Origin: Nocardia jinanensis
GTDB lineage: Bacteria; Actinomycetota; Actinomycetes; Mycobacteriales; Mycobacteriaceae
NCBI RefSeq assembly: GCF_014645735.1
Contig: NZ_BMMH01000002.1
Location: forward strand, 682,001 to 746,000
Length of the DNA: 64,000 nt
Direction: 5' to 3'
Made by a program: the position numbers and the translations under genes. This document shows, one piece after another, positions 8,777 to 17,807 of this stretch (the first letter of the stretch is position 1; each line of letters starts with the position of its first letter). The notes beneath the pieces are model-generated. The model was not told where the DNA came from, ran no database searches, and saw only the letters and a list, made by a program, of their open reading frames with translations.

Positions 8777-8845
8777 GGGACGCGGGATCTCCGGCCACGC
8801 GGCGGCCGATCGACCCCGGTCGCGAAACGAGTAGGCTCGGTCGGC

Positions 8846-11356
8846 ATGGGGTACAGGGGCGGGGCGGATATCGGTGAGGTCGCCGTCCCCGCGAGCCGTT
8901 TCGTGGGCCGCGAACGGGAGTTGGACCGGATCACCGAACTGCTGCTCGCCCGTACGCGGTTGGTGACCTTGACCGGAACGGGTGGTATCGGAAAGACCCG
9001 GCTCGCCGCGGAAGCCGTCCGCCGCTACCACCGTGCGACGGGAACGCCCGTGCACTGGGTCCGTCTCGCGCGCGTGGCCGCGCGGGCGAGCACCGTATCG
9101 GTCGAGCAGGAGATCGCGCGGGCTGTGCTCACGGCCGATTTCTCCGGACGCTCCGAGCGTGCTGCGATCATCGCGGCACTGACGCGGGTGGACGCGGTCG
9201 GACGGCGGTTGCCGGTCGTGCTCGTCCTGGACAACTGTGAGCATGTGCTGGAAACCGTCCGATCGCTGGCCGGTGAACTGCTGAGCACGACAGCGGGGCT
9301 GACCGTCGTGACGACCACCCGGCAACCGCTGCATACGGCCGGGGAGCAGGTGATCGGAGTTCCCCCGCTGACCGGGGCGCACGCGGTGACCCTGTTCCGC
9401 GGTCGTGCGTCGCTGGCCGGGCACGAGATCGACGGTGACGACGCCACGGCCGCCATCGTGAGTACGATCTGCCGGCGAGTTCACGACAACCCGCTCTATA
9501 TCGGGCTCGCGGCGGCCCGGCTCCGGTATCAGCCGCTGCGCGTCGTGCTGCGCGAGCTGAGCGGCGCGGCCGATGATCGGCGTATGCGCTGGTCGCACGG
9601 GCCGCGGGTGGGGTCCGATCACCGCCATCGCGGTGTCATCGATGTCATCGGCTGGTCATATGAGCTGTGCGACCCGGACGAACGCCTACTGTTCGAACGT
9701 CTTTCGGTGTTCGCCGCGGGATACGACAGCGGGGAGACCGGTTCGGTCCGGGCCGTCGGCGCCGAACTGGAGGCGATCGTGGCGGTGTGCGCGGATCCGG
9801 AGCGGCACCCCGGGTCGCGAATGGACCCGGAGCGCGTGGCGCCGCTACTGGCACAGCTGGTGGACCGCTCGCTGGTCACCGCCCACCGAACACCCACGGC
9901 GACCGGGTATTCGATGCTGGAGACCATCCGGTTGTTCGCTGCGCGAAAGCTGGCCGACCGTGCGGCCACCGAGCCCGCCAGACTGGCCGCCGCCCATCGG
10001 CGTTACTACCGCGACGAGATCGCGCGCGCCCGCCTGATCTGGTACAGCCCGGCGGAACAGCGGTTGCTGGACTGGGCGCGCGCCGCGTGGGACAACCTGC
10101 TCGTCGCGATCGAGGGTTGCGCGACGGCGCCGGGCGAAGCGGGCGTGGGCCTCGAGATCGCGACCGGGCTGATCGCGATACGCGCTCCGTTCTTCATGGG
10201 CACATTGCGCGAGATGCGCCGGTGGGCAGAACTGGCCGTACTCACCGATCAGCGCTCGCGCCCACAGCCGACGCAGGCCCGGATCGGCGCCCTGGCGATG
10301 ATCGGGTGGCTGGCACTGTGCCAGGGGAGCCACGGCGACGCCGAGCGCATCCTGGCCGGAGCTCGGCGCGCGTGCGGCGCCGATACCACGGGCGAGCCGG
10401 TGCCGGCGGCGGATCTGCCCGCACCGCTGGCGCTCGCCGAGGGCGCCCGGCTCATGCTCGTCGACCGGGATCCCGGCGCCGTGGCTGTGTTCGGCGCGGC
10501 CCGTAGTAATTTCCGCGAGGCGGGCGATATCGGTGGCAGCGCGACCGCGGAGATGTTCCAGGCGCTCGCCGCGGGTTTCTTCGGCCCGGGCCCCGCCGCG
10601 GAGCAACTCACCTTCCGGCATCTGAACGCGGCACGAGCTTCCGGGGCGAACTGGGCCATCTCCTGGGCGGAACTGGCCTCGGCCATCGCTCTCGTCCGGT
10701 TCGGCGACCCCCGGGTGGCACTGTCGACCGCTCGCAGCGCGCTCAGACGCCAACTCGACCACCAGGATCAGTGGGGCGCGCTGTGGGCGGTACATATCGC
10801 CGCATGGGCGTTGGCCGCGGAGGTCCGGGCGCCGCGGCCGGGCAGCACGAGCGAGGATGCGGTGGGCCGGGCCATGGAGACGGCCCGGCTGGTGGGCGGG
10901 GCTCGTACGCTGCGCGCGGGTGTGGGCGTCGATCTCGATGGACTGGGACCGTTCGCCGACCAGACCTATCTCGCGATCGAAACGGTACGTGATGTCCTGG
11001 GCGACAACGCCTACGACGCGGCCGAACACGAAGGAGCGCTACTGAGCGTGGAGCTGGGCGAGGTCCAGCGCCTTGCCCTCGGCGTCCGGTCACGCCCCGA
11101 GGCTCCGGTCGCCGCTGTGCGCACGGAATGGGACGAGCTGACTGTCGCGGAACGCGATGTCGCGATCCTCGCCGCGGCCGGGCTCCCCAATACCGCCATC
11201 GCCGCTCGGCGCGGCAGCTCGGCCAAAACCGTTGCGGCTCAGATATCGTCGATCCTGCAGAAGCTGATGATCGGTTCCCGCCGTGAGATCATCGGATTCG
11301 TGCCCGCGACAGCCGACGAGACGGTGCGGACCGGAACATCCGACGGGCGCGGCTGA
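8846..11356 (+). CDS. Large NB-ARC-like ATPase/LuxR-type transcriptional regulator (paralogue 2)
   Basis: 836 residues from ATG 8846; the open frame extends further 5' but would overlap the P450 start. Walker A is GTGGIGKT near residue 50, Walker B is VVLVLDNCEH, the middle is a long helical repeat, and a LuxR-type helix-turn-helix lies at the C-terminus (LTVAERDVAILAAAGLPNTA). It is clearly paralogous to the 3472-6024 product: ELSG, SYELCDPDERLLFERLSVFA, LVDRSLVT and WDNL segments line up in order, with the same length and no large insertions. It diverges from the P450 gene, its likely target. The signal sensed is unknown. Confidence 0.85.
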   Translation: MGYRGGADIGEVAVPASRFVGRERELDRITELLLARTRLVTLTGTGGIGKTRLAAEAVRRYHRATGTPVHWVRLARVAARASTVSVEQEIARAVLTADFSGRSERAAIIAALTRVDAVGRRLPVVLVLDNCEHVLETVRSLAGELLSTTAGLTVVTTTRQPLHTAGEQVIGVPPLTGAHAVTLFRGRASLAGHEIDGDDATAAIVSTICRRVHDNPLYIGLAAARLRYQPLRVVLRELSGAADDRRMRWSHGPRVGSDHRHRGVIDVIGWSYELCDPDERLLFERLSVFAAGYDSGETGSVRAVGAELEAIVAVCADPERHPGSRMDPERVAPLLAQLVDRSLVTAHRTPTATGYSMLETIRLFAARKLADRAATEPARLAAAHRRYYRDEIARARLIWYSPAEQRLLDWARAAWDNLLVAIEGCATAPGEAGVGLEIATGLIAIRAPFFMGTLREMRRWAELAVLTDQRSRPQPTQARIGALAMIGWLALCQGSHGDAERILAGARRACGADTTGEPVPAADLPAPLALAEGARLMLVDRDPGAVAVFGAARSNFREAGDIGGSATAEMFQALAAGFFGPGPAAEQLTFRHLNAARASGANWAISWAELASAIALVRFGDPRVALSTARSALRRQLDHQDQWGALWAVHIAAWALAAEVRAPRPGSTSEDAVGRAMETARLVGGARTLRAGVGVDLDGLGPFADQTYLAIETVRDVLGDNAYDAAEHEGALLSVELGEVQRLALGVRSRPEAPVAAVRTEWDELTVAERDVAILAAAGLPNTAIAARRGSSAKTVAAQISSILQKLMIGSRREIIGFVPATADETVRTGTSDGRG

Positions 11357-11449
11357 CCTCCGTCGCATCGGCGGCCGAGCGAGCCGGTGACGGCGATACG
11401 CGCCCGGTGCCGAGTGAACCGAGTCCTCGGTCTGCGGTGTGAGAGAGCT

Positions 11450-11595
11450 CTATCCCGTGCAGAAATCGGTCAGGGCGTGGGCAATCCGGCCGGGGGCGCT
11501 CTCCGTGGGGATATGGTCCGCCCCGGGGATGCGGACGAGCGTGATGTGTGGGATCTCGGAGGCGAACTTCTCGGCGTAGTGAACAACGCTGCGGC
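11450..11595 (-). pseudogene. C-terminal remnant of an alpha/beta hydrolase
   Basis: The minus strand encodes YAEKFASEIPHITLVRIPGA followed by DHIPTESAPGRIAHALTDF and a TAG stop at 11450-11452. This is the usual end of alpha/beta hydrolases, with the catalytic His in the GADHIP segment (family knowledge). Nothing of the nucleophile elbow or core remains upstream, and the acyl-CoA ligase ends 60 bp away. It is a 3' fragment without an intact gene. Confidence 0.5.
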
Positions 11596-11653
11596 GCGCT
11601 CCACGCGAACTGCCCGCACCGACTCCGGGTGAATGCCGGCTCCCGGCCCTGGC

Positions 11654-13186
11654 TCATTCCTGCAGTTCGGAACGGATCACGTTCTTCAGCACCTTGCCGA
11701 CCTTCGAGCGGGGCAGATCCGGCCAGATCTCCACCTGCTTGGGTGCTTTGACGCTGCCGAGGCGCTGTTTGACGAACGCGATCAGCTCATCGGCAGTCAC
11801 ACTGCGTCCCGGACGTAGCTGCACCACGGCGGTAATTCGTTCACCCCATTTCTCGTCGGCCAGACCCACCACCGCACTCTCCGCCACCGCGGTATGCGCG
11901 AGGACCGCCTGTTCGACCTCGGCGGAGTAGACGTTGAATCCACCGGTGATGATCATGTCCTTGGCCCTGTCGACGACGTAGAGGAAGTTGTCGTCGTCCA
12001 GATAGCCGATATCACCGGTGTGGTGCCAGTCGAATGTGCTGACTTCCGCGGTGGCAGCGGGGTTCTCGTGGTATCCGTCCATCACCAGCGGACCCCGCAC
12101 CACGATCTCGCCGCGCTCGCCGGGCGGCAGGAGCGCGCCCTGCCCGTCCATGATGGCGACGGTGGTCAGCGGGGTCGGCCGTCCCGCCGAGGCGAGGCGC
12201 TCGGTGGCGATTGTTCCGTCGGGCCGGAAATGCTCGGCCGGAGCGAGGGTGGCGATCATGTTCGGCGCCTCGGTCTGGCCGAACAACTGCCCCAGGACCG
12301 GGCCGATACGGGTCAGCGCCTCTTCCAGCCGGGTCGGCGAGATCGGAGCGGCTCCGTACCACAGGCACCGCAGCGACGACAGATCGGTGCGGTCGAGGTC
12401 GGGGTGATCGAGCAGGCCGTAGATGACCGTCGGAGGGAGGAACGCGTGCGTGATGCGGTGCTGCGCGACGAGCGCGAGGAACTCTCCGATATCGGGGGCC
12501 GGCATGATCACGACCTCGCCGCCGAGGCTGAGGATCGGAAAGGTGAGAACTCCCGCCGAATGGGTGAGCGGTGCGAGGGCGAGGTAGCGCGGGCGGTCCC
12601 CGAACGGGTAGCTCATCAGGGCCAGCGCGGTCGAGGTCATCATATTGAGTTCGGTCAGCCGCACGCCCTTCGGTCTGCCGGTGGTACCACCGGTTCCCGC
12701 GAGCATGCACAGGCCGTCCGCCGGATGCCGGTGCACATCGGGTTCGGCCGGATGCTGGGCCAGCCAGGTATCGAACGTAATGGCGCCGTCGACCGCACCG
12801 TCCAGGCAGACCAGCCACCGCAGGTTCGGTAACCGATCGCGGATACCGGCGACGAGACCGGCGAATCTCCGCTGGAAGAAGAGCAATCGGCAGCCGAACA
12901 GGTCGAACAGTTGACGGTTCTCCTCGGCCTCGTTGCGCGGGTTGACCGGGCACCACACCGCTCCCGCGCGCGAGATCCCGAATACGCAGGTCAGGGCGAG
13001 CGGGTCATTGGCCGACAGCACCGCGACCCGATCGCCGGTCGCGATCCCGGTGTGCTGTAGTGCGCCGGCGACGGCCACCGAGCGGTCGTACACCTCGCCG
13101 TAGGTCAGTGTTGTCGCGCCGGTGGTGAGGCAGGGGGTCCCGCGGCCGAGCGAGGCCCCCTTGTCGAGATAGTCCGCGAGTCGCAT
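11654..13186 (-). CDS. AMP-binding acyl-CoA ligase (fatty-acid/aromatic acid--CoA ligase family)
   Basis: 510 residues, normal length. The P-loop is GTGGTTGRPKGV, the hinge/adenylation motif is HHTGDIGYLDDDNFLYVVDR, and the catalytic lysine motif PRSKVGKVLK is near the C-terminus, so the enzyme looks complete. It should activate a carboxylic acid with ATP and load it on CoA; the acid is not evident. It is the last gene of a minus-strand operon after an SDR and a saccharopine-dehydrogenase-like gene, 9 bp downstream of the latter. A TetR with tandem operators lies upstream of the operon. Confidence 0.85.
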   Translation of the reverse strand: MRLADYLDKGASLGRGTPCLTTGATTLTYGEVYDRSVAVAGALQHTGIATGDRVAVLSANDPLALTCVFGISRAGAVWCPVNPRNEAEENRQLFDLFGCRLLFFQRRFAGLVAGIRDRLPNLRWLVCLDGAVDGAITFDTWLAQHPAEPDVHRHPADGLCMLAGTGGTTGRPKGVRLTELNMMTSTALALMSYPFGDRPRYLALAPLTHSAGVLTFPILSLGGEVVIMPAPDIGEFLALVAQHRITHAFLPPTVIYGLLDHPDLDRTDLSSLRCLWYGAAPISPTRLEEALTRIGPVLGQLFGQTEAPNMIATLAPAEHFRPDGTIATERLASAGRPTPLTTVAIMDGQGALLPPGERGEIVVRGPLVMDGYHENPAATAEVSTFDWHHTGDIGYLDDDNFLYVVDRAKDMIITGGFNVYSAEVEQAVLAHTAVAESAVVGLADEKWGERITAVVQLRPGRSVTADELIAFVKQRLGSVKAPKQVEIWPDLPRSKVGKVLKNVIRSELQE

Positions 13187-13195
13187 CGACGGGCC

Positions 13196-14323
13196 TCAGC
13201 GGTGAACCGTGACGATGGGATCGAGGACGAGCCCGAACGCGCGCAGCGTGCCGAGCAGTTCACGATGTCCGAACGCCCGGCAGCTCGAGGCGAATCCGGT
13301 CGCCCGCGGCGCACCCTGTAGCAGGGCCGCCGCGGCATATGCGTTGAGCAGCGCGGTCTGCTTGTAGTTGCAGTTGCCGTGGATCAGGCAGTGGGCCCGG
13401 CCCAGCGGTCCCGACGCGTAGACCGAGTCGAGCGAGGTGTTGATCCGTGGATTCTCCCGCGGCGGCATCTCGCTGCGGATCGCGGCGGACTGCTCGTCGA
13501 TGATGCGGTACTTCTCCGCCTCCGATTTGCCTTCCATCCGCGCCAGCGCCGCCGCGACCAGCTGTGGCACACCCAGCATCAGCGGTCGGTTCATGACGCC
13601 GCCGAGCGCGCGCACACTGGAGACCCGGGGATCGTTCTTGAACCACACCGGATGCGAGGTGCCGCCCCACGGCAGCGCCAGGCCCAGTTCGTGCTGTCCC
13701 GGCACCACCACCTGGTACAGCCCTTCGTCGACGGGCCACTCCACATACTCGTTCTGCTCGAGGTAGTACGCCTCGGCGAACGCGGCATTGGTGAGGATGG
13801 TGTTGGTCGAGGCGACTGTCGGATGCCCCTTCCAGAAGACCTCGATATCCAGGGTGTCCAGGCCCGGATTCTCCAGACAGATATTGGCGGCGATCTCGCC
13901 GATCGTGTACATCTGCGCCAGGCCGGGCGTGAGCAGCAGTCCGCGAGAGGCGAACTCGGCGTCGTAGCGTTCCTGCGCATCGATCATCCAGTTCTGCTCA
14001 CCGTTGGTATCGGTGTAGTGCGCACCGATCCGCAGGCACGCCTCCACCACCGGGTGTCCGTATCGGGCGAACGGTCCGACCGTGTTGAGCACGACCTGTG
14101 CCCCTTGGAAGGCATCGGCCAGGGCGGCCGCGGTGTGCTCGACCTCGACGATCTCGTAGTCCACGGTGTCGATCCCGGGTACCGCCTCGACCGCCGCCTT
14201 CAACCGCCCGTGGTCCCGGCCCGCGGCCAGGAAGGGGATTCCGTACTCGCGCAGATACTCACAGATCAACCGGCCGGTGTAACCGGACGCGCCGTATACG
14301 ACAACCTTCTTGTCGGTGGTCAT
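13196..14323 (-). CDS. Saccharopine-dehydrogenase-like NAD(P)-binding protein
   Basis: 375 residues from ATG 14323. The N-terminus VVVYGASGYTGRLICEYL is the Rossmann glycine motif of the saccharopine-dehydrogenase/trans-acting enoyl reductase superfamily. The rest contains VVLNTVGPFARYGHPVVEAC, typical of the family, and a C-terminal half that reads like a conserved but uncharacterised domain. A GAGGAG ribosome-binding site lies 10 nt upstream; an earlier in-frame ATG would add seven residues. Lying between an SDR and an acyl-CoA ligase, it more likely reduces or epimerises a lipid or CoA intermediate than makes lysine. The exact reaction is unknown. Confidence 0.75.
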   Translation of the reverse strand: MTTDKKVVVYGASGYTGRLICEYLREYGIPFLAAGRDHGRLKAAVEAVPGIDTVDYEIVEVEHTAAALADAFQGAQVVLNTVGPFARYGHPVVEACLRIGAHYTDTNGEQNWMIDAQERYDAEFASRGLLLTPGLAQMYTIGEIAANICLENPGLDTLDIEVFWKGHPTVASTNTILTNAAFAEAYYLEQNEYVEWPVDEGLYQVVVPGQHELGLALPWGGTSHPVWFKNDPRVSSVRALGGVMNRPLMLGVPQLVAAALARMEGKSEAEKYRIIDEQSAAIRSEMPPRENPRINTSLDSVYASGPLGRAHCLIHGNCNYKQTALLNAYAAAALLQGAPRATGFASSCRAFGHRELLGTLRAFGLVLDPIVTVHR

Positions 14324-14382
14324 GATGCTGATACTCCTCGTCATCTGATGGATTGGGTGACCGGTGAGTGGGAAGGCTGCCG

Positions 14383-15186
14383 CTACATACCCATCCCCCC
14401 GTCGACCGGCAGCCCGGCACCGGTGATGAATTTCGCCGCATCGGATGCGAGGAATACGACCGCGTCGGCCATATCGTCGACCTGCCCCAGCCGGCCCAAC
14501 GGCGTCAGCTCGGCGACGGCCTGAGCCGCGGCCTCGGGGGACGGGAACAATCCCAGTTCGGCGCAGTCGACAGCGAGCTTGTTCCCCATCGCGGTCGGCG
14601 TGAGGGCGGGATAGATCGAGTTGACGCGTACGCCGTAGCCGAGTTTCCCGGATTCCGCGGCGGCCACCCTGGTCAGCCGATCGATACCCGATTTGGTGGC
14701 CGAATAGAGGCCGATACCGGGGAAAGCGATCGTCGCGGCCACCGAAGCGATATTCACCACGGCCCCACCACGTCCGGCGGCCCCACCCGGCCGCATGGCC
14801 CGGAACGCGTGTTTGATGCCGAGCGCGGTGCCGAGCAGATTGACATCCAGCATGGTGCGGGCCTGCTCGGGATCGAGATCGGCCAACAGACTGGTGACTT
14901 CCACGCCCGCGTTGTTCACCACGATATCGAGGCCGCCCAGCGCATCGACAGTGGTCTCGACGGCCCGCTCCCACGCACGGTCGTCGGTGACGTTCAGCGC
15001 TACGAACTCGGCTCGGCTGCCCTGTGCCTGCAATTTCTCGACCGTGGCCCGGCCTGCGCCGGCCTCGATATCGGCCACCACGACCGACGCCCCGGCCTCG
15101 GTGAGGGCCTGGGCCATCCCCGCCCCCAGACCGCGCGCGCCCCCGGTCACCAGTGCGGCGCGTCCGCCCAAGTCGTAACTCGTCAT
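14383..15186 (-). CDS. SDR family NAD(P)-dependent oxidoreductase
   Basis: 267 residues. Classical short-chain dehydrogenase motifs are present: TGGARGLG (cofactor), NNAG, Ser in NIASVAAT, catalytic YSATK, and a C-terminal GAGLPVDGG. ATG 15186 follows AGAGAGGAACAGGG. It is the first gene of the three-gene minus-strand operon and faces the divergent TetR gene across 200 bp with palindromic operators. It should oxidise or reduce a secondary alcohol/ketone in the pathway served by the downstream ligase. Confidence 0.85.
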   Translation of the reverse strand: MTSYDLGGRAALVTGGARGLGAGMAQALTEAGASVVVADIEAGAGRATVEKLQAQGSRAEFVALNVTDDRAWERAVETTVDALGGLDIVVNNAGVEVTSLLADLDPEQARTMLDVNLLGTALGIKHAFRAMRPGGAAGRGGAVVNIASVAATIAFPGIGLYSATKSGIDRLTRVAAAESGKLGYGVRVNSIYPALTPTAMGNKLAVDCAELGLFPSPEAAAQAVAELTPLGRLGQVDDMADAVVFLASDAAKFITGAGLPVDGGMGM

Positions 15187-15244
15187 CCCTGTTCCTCTCT
15201 CCGAAAGCCACTGACACGTGATCCGAGCCACAAACGCAGTCCAC

Positions 15245-15260
15245 TGTGTCGCATGACACA
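15245..15260. promoter_or_regulatory. Short inverted repeat in the SDR/TetR gap
   Basis: TGTGTC-GCAT-GACACA has perfect 6-bp arms. It overlaps the proposed -10 box of the SDR operon and could be a further operator half-set. Confidence 0.4.
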
Positions 15261-15287
15261 CTAGGGCGAAATCTTGACAGTCGTCAA
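15258..15287 (-). promoter_or_regulatory. Predicted promoter of the SDR operon
   Basis: On the minus strand TTGACG (15287-15282) and TAGTGT (15263-15258) are spaced 18 bp apart, resembling -35 and -10 boxes. The -35 box lies in the TetR-type palindrome. Confidence 0.45.
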
Positions 15288-15310
15288 GAAAAATCTTGAC
15301 AGTCGTACAG
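15273..15310. promoter_or_regulatory. Tandem TetR-type operators, 22-bp period
   Basis: CTTGAC-AGTC-GTCAAG (15273-15288) is a perfect palindrome. A second copy, CTTGAC-AGTC-GTaCAg (15295-15310), follows with the same spacer and two changed positions. The shared ATCTTGACAGTCGT stretches start exactly 22 bp apart, about two helical turns. The position suggests binding by the adjacent TetR protein. Confidence 0.65.
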
Positions 15311-15386
15311 AGATTGCCCGCGGTCGTGCGCTTACACTCAGAGAAACCCGGGCAGGTCAGATCCGAACCGAGAAGATTGCAAACGA

Positions 15387-16031
15387 GTGACACAGGCCGC
15401 TGATCCCAGATCCCGCATAGACGAGCGCGCTCGCGACAAGTTCGCGGCGAAGCGCACCGAGCTGGCACTGGCCACGCTGCATACGCTCGCCGAGCGTGGC
15501 TACGCCCATACGAGCCTGCGGGAGATCGCGCAGAACTCCGAATACTCCCACGGCGTACTGCACTACTATTTCCGCGACAAGATCGACCTTCTCGTGCACG
15601 CCGTGCGGCAGTACGAGGCGGTCTGCGTAACCCGCTACGACGATGTGATCGCCGCCGCGAACAACGCCGACGAACTGCGCACCGAGTTCATCGCCACGTT
15701 CTCGGCCACGCTGGCCGCCGACGCCGCCATCCACCGGCTCTGGTACGACCTACGCAATCAGAGCCTGTTCGACGATTCGTTCCGCGACGATGTACTCGAG
15801 ATCGAAGCCCGCCGCGAGGATATGATCTGGCGGGTCGTCTCCCGCTATTGCGAACACCGCGATACCGTCCCGAACCTCACACCGGCCACCGCGTACGTCA
15901 CCATCGACGGAATCTTCCAGCGCGCACTGCTCCACCAGCTGGCGGGCCGTACCGATGAGGTCGATAACGTGGGCGACCAGCTCGATTCGATATTCGGCTT
16001 GCTCGGCGCTCCCTCGTTGTCGCGATCGTAA
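15387..16031 (+). CDS. TetR/AcrR family transcriptional regulator
   Basis: 214 residues from GTG 15387. The helix-turn-helix reads TSLREIAQNSEYSHGVLHYYF at about residues 45-66; the C-terminal half resembles BetI/KstR2-like regulators only loosely. It diverges from the SDR/saccharopine-DH-like/acyl-CoA ligase operon, and tandem palindromes in the gap make that operon its likely target. The effector is probably a CoA ester or acid of the pathway, by analogy with other TetR-ligase pairs. Confidence 0.8.
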   Translation: MTQAADPRSRIDERARDKFAAKRTELALATLHTLAERGYAHTSLREIAQNSEYSHGVLHYYFRDKIDLLVHAVRQYEAVCVTRYDDVIAAANNADELRTEFIATFSATLAADAAIHRLWYDLRNQSLFDDSFRDDVLEIEARREDMIWRVVSRYCEHRDTVPNLTPATAYVTIDGIFQRALLHQLAGRTDEVDNVGDQLDSIFGLLGAPSLSRS

Positions 16032-16257
16032 CGAGCTCGCTTGCGCCCCGGCCGGCCATCGCGGGCGAAGCGCCCGTCCGAACCGGATCGCCGCGATCGA
16101 CACCTGAACGTGTGAACGGCGTGCTGCACAGGTCGTATCGGCAGCACCCACGGAACTACCCCGGAGCATTGACGATCTGCGACACCATCGAGTGAGAACC
16201 GCCGGGCCCGCGTAGAAGATTCCGGGCCGGCATTTCACAAGCGCTGTCACCGCGAAA

Positions 16258-16310
16258 AACCGGAACACACCGTGTAGCTCGACGAGGGGGCTACGGGGTG
16301 TGTTCCGGTT
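16258..16310. terminator. Long hairpin, probable bidirectional terminator
   Basis: AACCGGAACACACC and GTAGC in the left arm (16258-16278) pair with GCTAC and GGTGTGTTCCGGTT in the right arm (16290-16310), with only two mismatches over 21 positions and an 11-nt loop. It stands between the convergent TetR and secreted-protein genes, 227 bp past the former. Confidence 0.5.
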
Positions 16311-16424
16311 CGCTCACCGGCCCACTGATCACCAGTGGCCCCGCCGGTATGGGATCGATGAGTGATCGCGCGCATCACCCGCGACCGGCGCTACGACCCG
16401 CACTGCGCCGCTCGCCGCGGTCCG

Positions 16425-16787
16425 CTAGCCGCGATAGATCTCGACGTAGGCGTTGGTCGCCACTGCGACGACGCCGGGTCCCATACCCGTGCAGCCCGCG
16501 GTGATGCGCTGGCCGTTCGGTGTGAAGGGATAGCTGAGGGCGCTGTAGGGACCGATACCGTACAGCGGGAACGGCCCGCTGGCGTAAAGGCCGAAACAGT
16601 CGACATGCAGGACGTAGTTGCTTCCCCCGTCGGGCCCGCAGGTCGCCGACGCCCCGGAGAGATCCCGCTGGACCACGCAATCCTGCGGCGCCGCCTGGGC
16701 GGCGCCGGAACCGACGATCGCGACGAAGGCCAGGCCCGAAACACCGGCGGCCGCGACGCGTGCGGCGGCAACAATCGTTTCTTTCAC
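16425..16787 (-). CDS. Small secreted protein of unknown function
   Basis: 120 residues from GTG 16787, which follows AGAAGGGG at good spacing. A Sec signal peptide is visible: basic start, hydrophobic stretch to about residue 28, and an AQA cleavage site near residue 32. The mature part of about 88 residues has four cysteines, enough for two disulfides, and is rich in Gly, Tyr and Pro. I do not recognise a family; small exported proteins of this kind are common in Nocardia and mycobacteria. It appears to be a single gene. Confidence 0.7.
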   Translation of the reverse strand: MKETIVAAARVAAAGVSGLAFVAIVGSGAAQAAPQDCVVQRDLSGASATCGPDGGSNYVLHVDCFGLYASGPFPLYGIGPYSALSYPFTPNGQRITAGCTGMGPGVVAVATNAYVEIYRG

Positions 16788-17129
16788 GAGAACCCCTTCT
16801 GTATTGGTCAGAGGTGATTCGGCTGGAAGCGCCCGAATGTTACTGCTGGTAAGAAATCAGCTGAACAATCGAGTTCCCGCGGCCCGCAGAGCGTCCGCCC
16901 CGGCTACCGCATCCGGGGACCGGTCCGGCGAGTCCGGATCATCTGTGCGACCACGCGGTTCTCGTATCAGACAGGTATCGGTGTGCTGATTCATGGCGGC
17001 AGATGACGTGCCGGTCGCGTATCGATGCACTCATCCGGCCTTCCGCGGCGCCGGTGGGTGCCGGCTGCCGTCGATGACCGTGGCCCCGGGCCGGTAGGTG
17101 CGGCACACGACGATCGCCACCACGATCTG
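16788..17129. other. Gene-free stretch
   Basis: This stretch upstream of the secreted-protein gene holds no frame with recognisable protein character and no strong palindrome. It should contain the promoter of the secreted protein near 16800-16850. Confidence 0.5.
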
Positions 17130-17708
17130 TCAGCGCGGGATCCCGGACGGCAGCGGATGGTCCGGGTCCAGAGCCGGGAGGCCGTCGATACTGTGCCCGT
17201 TGTCTCCGCCGATCCGGCGCGCGAACTTCTCGTCGGGCTGCCGGGCGTGGTGAGCGTCGAGCACCGGTCGTTCGCCGACGAATTCGTAGTAGGGGACAGC
17301 GTATCCACACGAGTCGGCGATACGGTCGACCTCGATCACGACGACCGCGCGAACTCCGGGATGTTCGACACCGAAATGAGTTCGGAGGTCCTGGAATTCG
17401 GGATCGTCGGGACGTACGACCCGACCCGATCCGAACAGTCTCAGGATCCGGGAGTTGCGGGTGAACGAGCAGAACATGATCGTGATCCGGCCGTTCTCAC
17501 GCAGGTGCGAGATCGTCTCCACTCCGCTGCCGAACAGATCCAGATACGCGACAGTGTGCCCGTCGAGTACCGCGAATGTGTCCTGATACCCCTTGGGCGA
17601 CAGATTGACCCGTCCGCCCTCCGACGGTGCCGTGGCGACGAAGAACATCGCCTGTGCCTCGATGAACTGCCGTAGGGGGCCGTCCAGCTGCGAGAATTCC
17701 TTGGCCAT
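17130..17708 (-). CDS. Pyridoxamine 5'-phosphate oxidase-like flavin-binding protein
   Basis: 192 residues from ATG 17708, which follows GAGGGG. The N-terminal split-barrel features of PNPOx-fold proteins are visible: FFVATAPSEGGRVNLSPKG, then ITIMFCSFTRNSRILRLFGSG. Family members bind FMN or F420 and carry out small redox reactions; most are uncharacterised. The PNPOx tail needed for vitamin B6 synthesis is not obvious, so a general oxidoreductase is a safer call than PdxH. Confidence 0.75.
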   Translation of the reverse strand: MAKEFSQLDGPLRQFIEAQAMFFVATAPSEGGRVNLSPKGYQDTFAVLDGHTVAYLDLFGSGVETISHLRENGRITIMFCSFTRNSRILRLFGSGRVVRPDDPEFQDLRTHFGVEHPGVRAVVVIEVDRIADSCGYAVPYYEFVGERPVLDAHHARQPDEKFARRIGGDNGHSIDGLPALDPDHPLPSGIPR

Positions 17709-17807
17709 GGATCCCCTCACCTCGGTGGGCCGCTCGGCCAGCCTAACGGCGGAAGCGCCCACCGCCGGGGTGAAAATAGTCTCAGCCCGGATCCCCGGCG
17801 GCTCCGA

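Noticed and set aside
8600..8845. 5' extension of the regulator 2 frame
   Set aside because: It would overlap the start of the divergent P450 gene, and its sequence has no protein character; ATG 8846 is placed normally before the ATPase domain.
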